From assembly GCF_014652315.1 (NCBI RefSeq), contig NZ_BMYO01000006.1, forward strand, positions 124,001 to 188,000: 64,000 nucleotides of DNA, in the 5' to 3' direction. Source of the DNA: Jeongeupia chitinilytica (GTDB lineage: Bacteria; Pseudomonadota; Gammaproteobacteria; Burkholderiales; Chitinibacteraceae). The notes under the pieces were generated by a model. That model did not search any database and was not told the DNA's origin. It was given only the letters and a program-made list of their open reading frames with translations. A program made the translations under genes and the position numbers. Within the stretch, counting starts at the first letter, position 1, and the number at the start of each line of letters is the position of its first letter. Of the stretch, positions 1 through 9,124 are shown one piece after another.

Positions 1-101
1 CAGCTGGAGATGGGCGGCCAGTTGGCGCAGGTTCATGGCGGCGACAGGCAGAATGGAATGGCCGCCATCTTACCGCTTGCACTGCGCCGACAGGCAAGCG
101 C

Positions 102-887
102 TCAAGCGGCCGGCGCAGCCAGGGCAGCGCAGCGTGCCGCTTCGACCGCCGCACCGACAATGCCGGCATTGTTCTGCAGCGTGGCCGGCACCACTTCGTA
201 GCGCAGGCCGGTCAGGTCGGGAATGAACTTGTCGGCCTTGCGGCTGATGCCGCCGCCGATGATCACCAGATCGGGCGACAGCAGCAGGTCGAGGTGGCGC
301 AGGTAGTCGTTGAGCCGCGGCGTGTAGTCCTTCCACTTGAGGCCGAGATCCTCCTTGGCCTTCGCCGAGCAGTACTTCTCGGCGATCGTGTCCTTCGGGA
401 AGATCAGGTGGCCGAACTCGGTATTGCGGATCAGCCGGCCGTCGACGATCAGCGCCGAACCGATGCCGGTCCCGAGGGTGATGACGACGACCTTGCCGCC
501 GCGACCGTGCGCGGCGCCGAACTGCGCTTCGGCCAGACCCGCGGCATCGGCGTCGTTGACCAGCGTCAGCGGCAGGCCGGTCGCGTCGGCGAGGATGCGC
601 TCGGCCGGGGCATTGAGCCAGGTCCGGTCGACGTTGGCTGCCGACAGCGTCACGCCGTTGTGGACGATGGCCGGAAAGGTACAGCCGATCGGCCCGGTCC
701 AGCCGAAATGTCCGACCAGCTCGCGGACCACCCGGCCGACAGCCTCGGGCGTCGACGGTTGCGGCGTATCGATCTTGTGGCGCTCGGCCAGCAACTCGCC
801 AGTGAGCACGTTGACCGGTGCGCCCTTGATGCCGGTGCCGCCGATGTCGATGCCCAATACCGTCACCGCTGCTGCTGTGCGCGCCAT
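102..887 (-). CDS. ppgK: Polyphosphate glucokinase (ROK family)
   Basis: Predicted cytoplasmic kinase that phosphorylates glucose to glucose 6-phosphate using polyphosphate (and probably ATP). The 261-residue protein opens with the phosphate-binding motif DIGGTGIKG near residues 14-22, has the ROK segment LVNDADAAGLAEAQFG and a second glycine-rich loop (TLGTGIGSAL), and keeps the EFGHL and SPDLVIIGGGISRKADKF blocks typical of the PpgK subgroup rather than ordinary ROK glucokinases. I start it at the ATG at 887, which has a GAGGACGAAGG-like ribosome site upstream; an in-frame upstream extension to 944 looks non-coding. It stands alone, with DUF4124 next on the same strand. Confidence 0.85.
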   Translation of the reverse strand: MARTAAAVTVLGIDIGGTGIKGAPVNVLTGELLAERHKIDTPQPSTPEAVGRVVRELVGHFGWTGPIGCTFPAIVHNGVTLSAANVDRTWLNAPAERILADATGLPLTLVNDADAAGLAEAQFGAAHGRGGKVVVITLGTGIGSALIVDGRLIRNTEFGHLIFPKDTIAEKYCSAKAKEDLGLKWKDYTPRLNDYLRHLDLLLSPDLVIIGGGISRKADKFIPDLTGLRYEVVPATLQNNAGIVGAAVEAARCAALAAPAA

Positions 888-972
888 GCCTTCGTCCTCG
901 TCTGTCGATCGCGCGAAGATCGCTGCCACGGGCGCCAATGTCAAGCCGGGAATGCCGCCACCCTGCCCGGGA

Positions 973-1554
973 TCAATTCGGCCCGCGCAGTTCGGCCAGC
1001 CGCTTCTTGTCGGCGTCGGCGCGGCGCTTCACCGCGTCGATGTCGGCCAGCTTGTTCTTCGAGTCGGCGTCGAGGTCGGCCAGCTCCTTCTGGCTGACCG
1101 CGATTTCGGCATCGAGGTCGGCCGGGACGGCTTTCTTGGCCTTGAGCAGCCGCTGCTGCTGCTGCTGCTGGCGCGCCAGCCGCTGCTCGATGCTCTGGCG
1201 GCGCAGCTGGTTGGTCTGCAACCCGCCCTGCAGCGCCTCGACCTGCCGGTCGCGCAACAGGTCGATCTCCTCGGGCTTGGAAAACGACTGCAGCAGCGCC
1301 TTGTCGCGCCGCTGCGCGTCCTTGCGTTGCTGCGCTTCCGTCTGCTGGCGCGCACGCTCTTCGTCGGACAGCTGCTTTTCCGGCCCGCGCTTGACCATAC
1401 CGCGCTTGTCGAGCTCGGACACGCCGCTCTTGGGCGCATTGGCTGGCGGTTTGTCGCTGAACTGCACGTTGCCGCTCTCGTCGACCCAGCGGTACATCGG
1501 TGCCGCCTGCGCCGACAGCGCTACCAGCATCAAACCCAGAACCACCCCACGCAT
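973..1554 (-). CDS. DUF4124 domain periplasmic protein with coiled coil
   Basis: Exported protein of unknown role. It has a signal peptide (MRGVVLGLMLVALSAQA, cut before APMYRW), then the short DUF4124 segment MYRWVDESGNVQFSDKPP, then a long charged Q/R/K/D-rich region predicted to be coiled coil to the end (193 aa). A run of glutamines is encoded by the CAG/CTG repeat near 1153-1173. The ATG at 1554 is preferred to the GTG one codon earlier because AGAGGA lies at good spacing. DUF4124 proteins are common in beta- and gammaproteobacteria and none of this type has a firm function. Confidence 0.8.
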   Translation of the reverse strand: MRGVVLGLMLVALSAQAAPMYRWVDESGNVQFSDKPPANAPKSGVSELDKRGMVKRGPEKQLSDEERARQQTEAQQRKDAQRRDKALLQSFSKPEEIDLLRDRQVEALQGGLQTNQLRRQSIEQRLARQQQQQQRLLKAKKAVPADLDAEIAVSQKELADLDADSKNKLADIDAVKRRADADKKRLAELRGPN

Positions 1555-1609
1555 CACATCATCCTCTTGTCGTTATGCGCGCCCCGGCCGCCGGCCCCCT
1601 TGCAGGCCC

Positions 1610-2251
1610 TTATGCGATGCCGTACTGGGCGCGGTATTCGCGAACCCTGGCCAGTTTGTCGGCCATGCCCTCACCGTGTTCCAGATACCCCACCAGATCG
1701 TTCAGCGTCGCGATCGGGATCACCGGAATGCCGAACTGCTGTTCCACTTCCTGCACCGCCGACAGTGCGCCGGTGCCGCGCTCCATCCGGTCCAGCGCGA
1801 TCAGCACACCGGCCGGCTCCGCACCATTGGCACGGATCAGGTTCACCGATTCGCGCACGCTGGTCCCGGCCGAGATCACGTCATCGATGATCAGTACCTT
1901 GCCTTTCAGCGGCGCGCCGACCAGCACGCCACCTTCGCCGTGGTCCTTGGCTTCCTTGCGGTTGAACGCAAACGGCACGTTGTGGCCGGCTTCGGCCAGC
2001 TTCACCGCCGTCGCCGCCGCCAGCACGATGCCCTTGTAGGCCGGCCCGAACAGCACGTCGAATTCGACCTTCGACGCCAGCGCGGCCTGCGCGTAGCAGC
2101 GCGCCAGTTCACCGACCGACGCACCGTCGCTGAACAGCCCCGCATTGAAGAAGTACGGCGAGGTGCGCCCGGCTTTGGTGATAAACTCGCCAAACAAAAG
2201 CACGTTCTGTGCCACGGCGAATTCGATGAATTCCCGGCGGAAATCGGACAT
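1610..2251 (-). CDS. pyrE: Orotate phosphoribosyltransferase
   Basis: Converts orotate and PRPP to orotidine 5'-phosphate in pyrimidine synthesis. At 213 aa it matches the usual length of proteobacterial PyrE. The start MSDFRREFIEFAVAQNVLLFGEF is the family N-terminus; the open frame runs further upstream to 2539 but that part resembles no PyrE. The PRPP-binding motif VLIIDDVISAGTSVRE is present, as are AYKGIVLA and the flexible-loop residues AFNRKEAKDHGEGG. It is divergent from the exonuclease gene at 2391, the pairing commonly seen in betaproteobacteria. Confidence 0.95.
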   Translation of the reverse strand: MSDFRREFIEFAVAQNVLLFGEFITKAGRTSPYFFNAGLFSDGASVGELARCYAQAALASKVEFDVLFGPAYKGIVLAAATAVKLAEAGHNVPFAFNRKEAKDHGEGGVLVGAPLKGKVLIIDDVISAGTSVRESVNLIRANGAEPAGVLIALDRMERGTGALSAVQEVEQQFGIPVIPIATLNDLVGYLEHGEGMADKLARVREYRAQYGIA

Positions 2252-2390
2252 GGCTTCACTCCTGATCAATGGTAATACGACCGTCAAATGTTCAGCCACT
2301 TGTAAGTAAAAAGCTGACCATTTTCGGTACCGTGTGACGAAAAACAGCATATCACGCGGGTCAAGCCGGCCCGCCGTCCAAGGAGCAGCA

Positions 2391-3167
2391 ATGCGTATCG
2401 TCAGCGCCAACCTCAACGGCATCCGTTCGGCCACCACCAAGGGCTTCCTCGACTGGCTGAGCCGCGAATCGGACGCCGACGTCGTCGCCCTGCAGGAGCT
2501 CAAGGCCCAGGCACCCGACCTGTCCGACGCGATGCGCACGCCCGATGGCTATACCGGCTACTTCCACTACGCCGAGAAGAAAGGCTACAGCGGCGTCGGC
2601 CTGTACTGCCGCCGCCCGCCGGACGAGCTGATCGAAGGCCTCGGCATCGCCGAGTTCGACGCCGAGGGCCGTTACCTTGAAGCGCGCTGGGGCAATCTGT
2701 CGGTGATCTCGCTCTACCTGCCGTCCGGCTCCAGCTCGGAAGAACGCCAGCAGGTGAAGTTCGATTTCATGGCCAAGTTCTGGCCGCATCTGGCGCAGCT
2801 GGCCGCCTCCGGCCGCGACGTCGTCGTGCTCGGCGACTGGAACATCGCCCACAACGAGATCGACCTGAAGAACTGGAAGGGCAACCTGAAGAACTCGGGT
2901 TTCCTGCCCGAGGAGCGCAAGTGGATCGGCGAGGTCTTCAGCGAACTGAAGCTCGTCGACGTCTGGCGCACGCTCTACCCCGATGTCGCCGGCTACACCT
3001 GGTGGAGTAACCGCGGCCAGGCCTACGCCAAGGACGTCGGCTGGCGCATCGACTACCACGTCGCCACGCCGGCACTGGCGGCGACCGCGAAATCGGGCTT
3101 CGTCTATAAGGACGTCAAGTTCTCCGACCATGCGCCACTGGTCATCGACTACAACTACCCGTTCTGA
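2391..3167 (+). CDS. xth: Exodeoxyribonuclease III / AP endonuclease (ExoA type)
   Basis: Base-excision-repair nuclease of the exonuclease III/APE1 family, 258 aa. It begins MRIVSANLNGIRSATTKGF, contains the catalytic segment VVALQELKAQ (metal-binding Glu), the GDWNIAHNEIDLKN block with the catalytic Asp and Asn, and ends in SDHAPLVIDY with the catalytic His. The ATG at 2391 is preceded by AAGGAGCAGCA, which decides the start over the longer frame from 2334. Divergent from pyrE with about 140 bases between them, room for both promoters. Confidence 0.93.
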   Translation: MRIVSANLNGIRSATTKGFLDWLSRESDADVVALQELKAQAPDLSDAMRTPDGYTGYFHYAEKKGYSGVGLYCRRPPDELIEGLGIAEFDAEGRYLEARWGNLSVISLYLPSGSSSEERQQVKFDFMAKFWPHLAQLAASGRDVVVLGDWNIAHNEIDLKNWKGNLKNSGFLPEERKWIGEVFSELKLVDVWRTLYPDVAGYTWWSNRGQAYAKDVGWRIDYHVATPALAATAKSGFVYKDVKFSDHAPLVIDYNYPF

Positions 3168-3360
3168 TCCTGCCTGATTCGGTGGCTGCGCCGGTGCAGC
3201 TCGCCGCCGTCCGGTGCACGAAATCCTCATGGGCTTGCACGTCCATGCCGGTTTCCGCGCTTCGGACGAAAACGATCCGCTTCGGCACGCTCGCCGACCG
3301 AGGCGGGCGACGCCATCAATCAGGCGTACGATAACCGCACTCGATCTGCCCCGGTTCCCC

Positions 3361-4599
3361 ATGGCCTTCCGCGACTACTTTGCCGTCTTCACCAACCGCC
3401 GCATCGCCGCGGCGATGTTCATCGGTTTCGCGTCGGGGCTGCCGCTGGCGCTGACCGGCTCGACGCTGCAGGCGGTACTCTCGGACGCCGGACTCGACGT
3501 CAAGACCATCGGCTGGTTCACCCTCGTCGGCCAGCCGTACACGTGGAAATTCCTCTGGTCGCCGCTGCTCGACCGCTTCCCGATTCCGCCGGGACGGCGT
3601 CGCGGCTGGATGATGGTCATGCAACTGCTGCTCGCCGCGGTGATCGCGACGATGGGCGGGCTGAATCCGGCCGAGCATCTCGCCACCTACGCGGTGCTGG
3701 CGCTGCTGGTCGCGTTCTTCTCGGCGACGCAGGACATCGCGATCGACGCCTATCGCACCGAACTGGTCCATCACGAGGAGCGCGGGGCAGCAGCAGCGGT
3801 CGGCGTGTTCGGCTACCGGATGGCGATGCTGACCAGCGGCGCCGGCGCACTGATCCTCGCCGACACCGTGTTCAACTGGCAGCAGACCTACTGGCTGATG
3901 GCGGCGATTGTCGCGCTGCTGGCGGTGTTCACCTTCTTTTCGCCCGAGCCGCAGACCGACGCGCGCCCGCCGAAGTCGCTGCAGGAAGCCGTGGTCGAGC
4001 CGTGGAAGGAGTTCTTTTCGCGCCGTGGTGCCTGGCTGCTGCTGGCGCTGGTGATCGCCTACAAACTGTCTGACGCGTTCGCCGGCTCGCTGTCGACCAA
4101 ATTCCTGCTCGACATGGGTTACAGCAAGGCGATCATCGGCGAGGCCAACAAGGTGTTCGGGCTGATCGCGACCATCGTCGGCGGTTTTCTCGGTGCCGCG
4201 TGGATGGTCAGGCTCGGCCTGTACCGCTCGCTGCTGGTCTTCGGCGTGCTGCAGGCGCTGACGAACGCCGGCCACTGGTTCATCGCCCAGGCCGGCGCCC
4301 CCGACCACACGCTGCTGTTCGCCGCGATCGCTTTCGAGAACCTCGCCGGCGGCATGGGCACGACGGCGGCGGTCGCGCTGCTGATGAGCCTGTGCAATCC
4401 GCGCTTCACCGCGACCCAGTACGCACTGCTGTCGGCGCTGGCGGCATTCGGTCGCGTCTACGTTGGCCCGGCGGCCGGCTATCTGGTCGCGCAGCTGGGC
4501 TGGGCCGATTTCTTTGTGTTCTCGGTCGCCGCCGGCGTACCCGGCGTGCTGCTGGTGTGGGCGATGCGCGCACGCATCCGCGAACTCGACGTCAACTGA
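3361..4599 (+). CDS. ampG: AmpG-like MFS muropeptide permease
   Basis: Inner-membrane transporter of the major facilitator superfamily, 412 aa with about twelve hydrophobic segments. AmpG proteins import anhydromuropeptides for cell-wall recycling. Recognisable AmpG features are the N-terminal FIGFASGLPLALTGSTLQA, the GQPYTWKFLWSPLLDR stretch and SATQDIAIDAYRTE. It lacks the extra C-terminal membrane helices of E. coli AmpG (about 490 aa), so it is the shorter form. I use the ATG at 3361 because the in-frame sequence upstream to 3214 shows no coding character. The GNAT gene follows after 15 bases. Confidence 0.82.
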   Translation: MAFRDYFAVFTNRRIAAAMFIGFASGLPLALTGSTLQAVLSDAGLDVKTIGWFTLVGQPYTWKFLWSPLLDRFPIPPGRRRGWMMVMQLLLAAVIATMGGLNPAEHLATYAVLALLVAFFSATQDIAIDAYRTELVHHEERGAAAAVGVFGYRMAMLTSGAGALILADTVFNWQQTYWLMAAIVALLAVFTFFSPEPQTDARPPKSLQEAVVEPWKEFFSRRGAWLLLALVIAYKLSDAFAGSLSTKFLLDMGYSKAIIGEANKVFGLIATIVGGFLGAAWMVRLGLYRSLLVFGVLQALTNAGHWFIAQAGAPDHTLLFAAIAFENLAGGMGTTAAVALLMSLCNPRFTATQYALLSALAAFGRVYVGPAAGYLVAQLGWADFFVFSVAAGVPGVLLVWAMRARIRELDVN

Positions 4600-4614
4600 T
4601 CCACGGCCGCACCC

Positions 4615-5109
4615 ATGACTTACCAGCACCGCCTTGCCACCCGCGCCGACCTAGAGCAGATCGTCGCCATCTACAACAGCACCGTACCGTCGCGCATCGT
4701 CACTGCCGATACCGAGCCGGTCAGCGTCGCCAGCCGCGAGGCATGGTTCGCCGAACACACGGCGGATTTCCGGCCGCTGTGGGTTGTCGAGATCGACGGC
4801 CGCATCGCCGGCTGGCTCAGCTACTCGTCGTTCTATGGCCGCCCGGCATACAACCGCACCTGCGAGCTGAGCATCTATATCGCTGATGCGTATCGCGGCC
4901 GTGGCCTCGGCACCTATCTGCTCGAAGCGGCGATTGCGCACGCACCGGCGATCGGCGTCGACACGCTGCTCGGCTTCATCTTCGGTCACAACGCGCCCAG
5001 CCTCGCATTGTTCGAGCGCTTCGGCTTTTCCACCTGGGGCCACCTGCCCGGCGTGGCAGTGCTCGACGGCATCGAGCGCGATCTGATCATCGTCGGCCGT
5101 CGCCTCTAG
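4615..5109 (+). CDS. GNAT N-acetyltransferase, phosphinothricin-acetyltransferase-like
   Basis: Acetyl-CoA dependent N-acetyltransferase of 164 aa. The N-terminus (HRLATRADLEQIVAIYNSTV) and middle (WVVEIDGRIAGWLSYSSFYGRPAYNRTCELSIYIADAYRGRGLGTYLL) match the PAT/YncA/MnaT subgroup, which acetylates small amines or amino-acid analogues; the acetyl-CoA loop is RGRGLG. It starts 15 bases after the AmpG stop, so the two may be co-transcribed. The natural substrate cannot be told from sequence. Confidence 0.8.
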   Translation: MTYQHRLATRADLEQIVAIYNSTVPSRIVTADTEPVSVASREAWFAEHTADFRPLWVVEIDGRIAGWLSYSSFYGRPAYNRTCELSIYIADAYRGRGLGTYLLEAAIAHAPAIGVDTLLGFIFGHNAPSLALFERFGFSTWGHLPGVAVLDGIERDLIIVGRRL

Positions 5110-5227
5110 GAGGCAGCCAACAAAACGCTGCTCGCGGCGTTGTGCTCGCTTGTCGTACCTGCTTGTACTGTCTGCGCTTCGCACGCCTTGCCAGCACCAC
5201 TACGCTGAGTTTTGCTGGCTGCTCCAA

Positions 5228-6106
5228 TCAGCCGCGAGGCGCCCAACTGCGCTTCAACCGTGCCGGCACGAAGCCGGTGACCAGCGCGGTGCCGGCCAGC
5301 ACCAACAATGCGCCGCCGAACGCGCCCGGCCCCAGCCGCTCGCCGAGGAACAGTGCGCCCCACAGCACGCCGAAGACCGGAATCAAAAAGGTCACCGTCA
5401 GCGCCTGCGCAGCGCCAATCGTCGCGATCAGCCGGAAATACATCAGGTAGGCAGCGCCGGTGCAAAGCACGCCCAGCGCCAGCACCGCCAACCACACCGA
5501 CGGCAACGGGGTGGCCGGCACCGGTACCGCCAGCAGCGGCAGCGCCATCCACAACACCGCGCCCCACATGCTGCCGTGCGCGGCTTCGAACGCGGTCAGG
5601 CCCTGCGCATAACGTTTGCTGTAGTGGCTGGCGATCGCGTAACCGAGCGTCGCCATCAGGCAGGCGGCCACCGCCGGCAACGCCGCGACATCGAAACGTC
5701 CGCCGCCGACCAGTACGGCCACGCCGACGATCCCGAGCATCAGCCCGGCAACGACGCTGGCACCGGGACGCTGGCCCAGCCAGAGCCAGCCGATCAGCAC
5801 GCCCCAGATCGGCGCCGTCGCGTTCAGGATCGCCATCATCGACGCCGGCAGGCTCAGCGCGGCAAAGCCGTAGCACAGGAAGGGCAGCCCGGTGTTGAAC
5901 AGCCCGAGCACCAGATAGTGCCGTGCGTTCGGTCGCTGCAAGGCCCGCCGCGTACCGGCCGCCACCGCCAGCAGGAACAGCGACGCCACCAGCACGCGCA
6001 GCCCGATCAGCCACACCGGGCCGAGCACCGGCGCCGCCACGCGCATGAACAGGAAGGACGCGCCCCACAGCGCGGCCAGCAGCAACATCAGCAGGACAGG
6101 GGGCAT
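5228..6106 (-). CDS. DMT superfamily transporter, EamA type
   Basis: Inner-membrane permease of the drug/metabolite transporter superfamily, 292 aa, with about ten hydrophobic helices forming two EamA repeats. It begins MPPVLLMLLLAALWGASFLFMRVAAP, the usual EamA start, and the second repeat includes LGVLCTGAAYLMYFRLI and PVFGVLWGALFLGERLGP. Substrates of this family are diverse (amino acids, metabolites) and none can be assigned here. The frame is open well upstream of 6106, but that region lies in the gap before the helicase gene. Confidence 0.83.
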   Translation of the reverse strand: MPPVLLMLLLAALWGASFLFMRVAAPVLGPVWLIGLRVLVASLFLLAVAAGTRRALQRPNARHYLVLGLFNTGLPFLCYGFAALSLPASMMAILNATAPIWGVLIGWLWLGQRPGASVVAGLMLGIVGVAVLVGGGRFDVAALPAVAACLMATLGYAIASHYSKRYAQGLTAFEAAHGSMWGAVLWMALPLLAVPVPATPLPSVWLAVLALGVLCTGAAYLMYFRLIATIGAAQALTVTFLIPVFGVLWGALFLGERLGPGAFGGALLVLAGTALVTGFVPARLKRSWAPRG

Positions 6107-6343
6107 GGATGCTCCGGAAGTCGACGGCCACCGCAACAGGCGCGTGGCTGCCGACAGCATCCACCATCGCCCGTCGCCCTGCCATCCGTTTCTTGCGGCC
6201 GGCAACGATCGCGACCACGCTGCAGGCAACGGCCTGCGACTTTTCACGCCACCGTTGCGCCGGAAAACGCCACGGCGAGGCGTACGGTGCAGGCCACAAC
6301 GCGCTAGACTCCGGCCTCGCGCCGCACCCACCGGAAATCCGCC

Positions 6344-7606
6344 ATGCCCTTTGCCCGCCTCGGCCTCTCGCCCGCCCTCGTCCACGCCGTCCGCGAGCAC
6401 GGCTTCACCGCGCCGACGCCGGTCCAGGCCGCCGCGATTCCGCCGATCCTGCAGGGGCGCGACGTACGGGCGCAGGCGCAGACCGGTTCGGGCAAGACCG
6501 CCGCCTTCGTGCTGCCGCTGCTGCAACGGGTGCTGCAGGCGATGCGGCCGGGCGAGAAGCCGCGCCGGCTGCGCGCGCTGATGCTGGTGCCGACGCGCGA
6601 ACTGGCGGCGCAGGTCGGCGACGTGCTGCGCGATGTCTGCGAACACGTCGCCGAACCGCCCAAGGTCGTCGTCGCGGTCGGTGGCGTGTCGATCAACCCG
6701 CAGATGCTGCGGCTGCGCGGCGGTGCCGACATCGTCGTCGCCACGCCGGGCCGGCTGCTCGATCTGGTCGACCACAATGCGCTGAAGCTCAACGACGTCG
6801 CCACGCTGGTACTCGACGAGGCCGACCGGCTGCTCGACCTCGGCTTTGCCGACGAGCTGGACCGCATCCTCGCGCTGCTGCCGCCGCAGCGGCAGAACCT
6901 GTGCTTTTCGGCGACCTTCCCGCCGGCGGTGCAAAAACTGACCGACGCACTGCTGCGCGATCCGGCGCGAATCGAAATCGAAGCGGAAGCCACCCGCGCC
7001 GCGCAGATCCACCAGCGCGCGATCGAGGTCGACGCCACCCGGCGCACGGCGCTGCTCAAGGCGCTGATTGCCGAGCACCGGTGGTCGCAGGTACTCGTGT
7101 TCGTCGCCAGCAAGAACGCAGCCGACAATCTGGCCGACAAGCTCTACCGCGCCGGCATCGACGCCGCACCGTTCCACGGCGAACTCGGCCAGGGCCGGCG
7201 CGAACAGGTGCTCGCCGACTTCAAGGCCGCGCGCTGGCAGGTGGTCGTCGCCACCGACGTCGCAGCGCGCGGCATCGACATCGACCGGCTGCCGGCCGTG
7301 GTGAACTACGACCTGCCGCGCTCGCCGACCGACTACGTGCACCGGATCGGCCGCACCGGCCGCGCCGGCGAATCCGGCGTTGCGATCAGCTTCGTCAGCG
7401 CCGCGACCGAAGCGCACTTCCGGCTGATCGAAAACCGCCAGCAGCAGCGCGTGCCGCGCGAACGGATTGCCGGCTTCGAGCCGGCCGAAACCGCACCGGC
7501 GGCCGGCGTGACCGACCCGCAGGGGACCGGCGGCATCAAGGGCAAACGCAAAAGCAAGAAGGACAAGCTCCGCGAAGCTGCCGGCAGGGGCCCGCAGGAC
7601 AGCTAG
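6344..7606 (+). CDS. rhlE: DEAD-box ATP-dependent RNA helicase (RhlE-like)
   Basis: Cytoplasmic RNA helicase of 420 aa. All core motifs are visible: Q motif (GFTAPTPVQAAAIPP), motif I AQTGSGKTAAF, Ia PTRELAAQ, motif II VLDEADRLLDLGF (DEAD), motif III SAT, and in the second domain VLVFVASKNAADNL, ATDVAARGIDI and HRIGRTGRAG. A basic C-terminal tail (GIKGKRKSKKDKL) fits the RhlE subgroup, which acts on ribosome assembly and RNA decay. Assignment to RhlE rather than another DEAD paralogue rests on short length and tail only. Divergent from the EamA gene. Confidence 0.88.
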   Translation: MPFARLGLSPALVHAVREHGFTAPTPVQAAAIPPILQGRDVRAQAQTGSGKTAAFVLPLLQRVLQAMRPGEKPRRLRALMLVPTRELAAQVGDVLRDVCEHVAEPPKVVVAVGGVSINPQMLRLRGGADIVVATPGRLLDLVDHNALKLNDVATLVLDEADRLLDLGFADELDRILALLPPQRQNLCFSATFPPAVQKLTDALLRDPARIEIEAEATRAAQIHQRAIEVDATRRTALLKALIAEHRWSQVLVFVASKNAADNLADKLYRAGIDAAPFHGELGQGRREQVLADFKAARWQVVVATDVAARGIDIDRLPAVVNYDLPRSPTDYVHRIGRTGRAGESGVAISFVSAATEAHFRLIENRQQQRVPRERIAGFEPAETAPAAGVTDPQGTGGIKGKRKSKKDKLREAAGRGPQDS

Positions 7607-7612
7607 CCCGGC

Positions 7613-8236
7613 TCAGTCCGGTTCGTTCGGACACAGGCCGAACGGTACCCGTAACTGGGTGCCTTCCTTCTCGGTATATGTCGAGTAACCGCAGGTGCCG
7701 ACCTGCCGGGTCGCGACCATCGGCGTCCACTTGGTCGCGTAGTGCTGCACCGTGGTACTCGCGTGGCCGAGCGAATCCTTGGAGCCGTTCCACCAGCTCT
7801 TGTCGGTAAAACCGTAGGCTTCGGTCTGGAACCAGGTGCCGCCGTTGCGGGTACCGAACAACAGGTTGCCCCAGCGGTTCGGGAACAGGATTTCGAACTG
7901 CTCGTCATCACTCTGGTGTGACGAGGCGCCCTGGCGCGAACCGCCCTTGACGTCGCCGTTCAGCACCAGTGCCCGCCAGAAGGTGTAGAACATCTTCCGG
8001 TCGGCGACTTCGACGTGACCGCCCTTGAACACCAGCGAGCCGCCCTGCGTCTCGTTCAGCGTGGCCAGTGCGCCAATCCGGTACAGCTTGCGGATGTCGT
8101 TGATGATGCAGCAGTACTTGCCGGTGAAGTGGTTCTGGTCCGTCAGCAGCAGCTGGTAGATCGTCCCTGCCGTGTGGGCGTTGATCCAGACACTGCCGCC
8201 TTTTGCTTCTTCGGAATCCGCCGGTGCCAATGGCAT
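7613..8236 (-). CDS. Orphan hypothetical protein
   Basis: A 207-residue protein I do not recognise. It has no signal peptide or membrane segment, is rich in aromatic residues and glycine, and has paired cysteines (YCCII near residue 42, GTCGYS and GLCP near the end). Repeated phrases such as FPNRWGNLLFGTRNGGTWFQTEAYGF suggest a beta-rich fold. The ATG at 8236 has GAGG six bases upstream. It is convergent with the helicase gene, only 6 bases apart, and stands alone. GC content is lower than in its neighbours, which could mean recent acquisition; this was judged by eye. Confidence 0.6.
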   Translation of the reverse strand: MPLAPADSEEAKGGSVWINAHTAGTIYQLLLTDQNHFTGKYCCIINDIRKLYRIGALATLNETQGGSLVFKGGHVEVADRKMFYTFWRALVLNGDVKGGSRQGASSHQSDDEQFEILFPNRWGNLLFGTRNGGTWFQTEAYGFTDKSWWNGSKDSLGHASTTVQHYATKWTPMVATRQVGTCGYSTYTEKEGTQLRVPFGLCPNEPD

Positions 8237-8553
8237 TGCCTGCCTCGCAAGTCAGTTTGCATACAATGTAATTCAATTTCCCGAACGGACCGATGCCGGA
8301 CCGGGGCACTGCGGCATTCTGCCCACAAAGACGCGGTTACTCGTCCGCCCCGTCAGCAGCATCGCGTGCGTCGCCCGATTCCGCCTGAACGCCAGCCGCC
8401 GTTCGGCAGCCGATAGCGGCCAGGCCTGATGGCATGCTTGCCCGCACTCCGACAGCAACTAACGTTGAAGCAGGGGCATGTGCGCCGGACCGCCCCGCGA
8501 ACGCGACCATGCGTGCGAAACACGATGCCCCGGCACAACGCGAGGAGCGAGCG
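8237..8553. other. Divergent intergenic region without recognisable gene
   Basis: About 317 bases between the orphan gene (minus) and the cupin gene (plus). Its left edge, roughly 8250-8285, is notably AT-rich (CATACAATGTAATTCAATTT) and probably carries the promoter of the orphan gene. The rest is GC-rich with no convincing reading frame, RNA or repeat. Confidence 0.5.
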
Positions 8554-8898
8554 ATGAATGACGAACCGGGTTGTCCCGAAACGAAGGGCGTGTCGGTGCA
8601 GTTGCTGGCCACGGTCGACCTGGGGCCGGAAATCGACGGCATGACCGGGCGTCAGCTGCGGATGCGCCTCGTCACCATCGATCCCGGCGGTGTCTTTGGC
8701 CCGGTACACAGCCACGTCGACCGGCCCGGCACCGTCTACATCCTGCAGGGCACGATCACCGACCACCGCAACGGCGTCGCCACCGACTACGGGCCCGGCG
8801 CGGGCTGGCCCGAGGACAGGCACACCACGCACTGGCTGGAAAACCGCGGCACGATTCCGGCCGTGGAGATCTCGGTCGACATCGTCAGGCAGCAATGA
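8554..8898 (+). CDS. Small single-domain cupin protein
   Basis: A 114-residue protein consisting of one cupin beta-barrel. The metal-binding motifs can be followed: VHSHVDRPGTVYILQGTITDH (first cupin motif with two His and a Glu-like position) and TTHWLENRGTIPAVEISVDI (second motif with His and Asn). Such proteins are often dioxygenase-like or sugar-sensing, but nothing here fixes the function. The ATG at 8554 follows GAGGAGCGAGCG, which decides the start against a longer in-frame extension from 8434. Confidence 0.72.
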   Translation: MNDEPGCPETKGVSVQLLATVDLGPEIDGMTGRQLRMRLVTIDPGGVFGPVHSHVDRPGTVYILQGTITDHRNGVATDYGPGAGWPEDRHTTHWLENRGTIPAVEISVDIVRQQ

Positions 8899-9124
8899 TC
8901 GCCGGCGTTTCGGAACACAACCTCGGACGCCAACGTGGACAGAGACATTTGTCCTTCACACTCAAGATTCGGTGTCATCCCGACAACGGAGCAGCACCGA
9001 CCCGGCACAGTATCTTTCAACGTTTGAAAAATTATGTTGCCATCACACATCCGGTGCCAGCTGCAGGTTCTTCAGTTTTTTCCTTTTGAATTAGAATACA
9101 AAACACAAAAAACACAGATCGGAG

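Noticed and set aside
1153..1173. CTG trinucleotide repeat as a regulatory or unstable repeat
   Set aside because: It lies within the DUF4124 gene and simply encodes a short glutamine run in a coiled coil.
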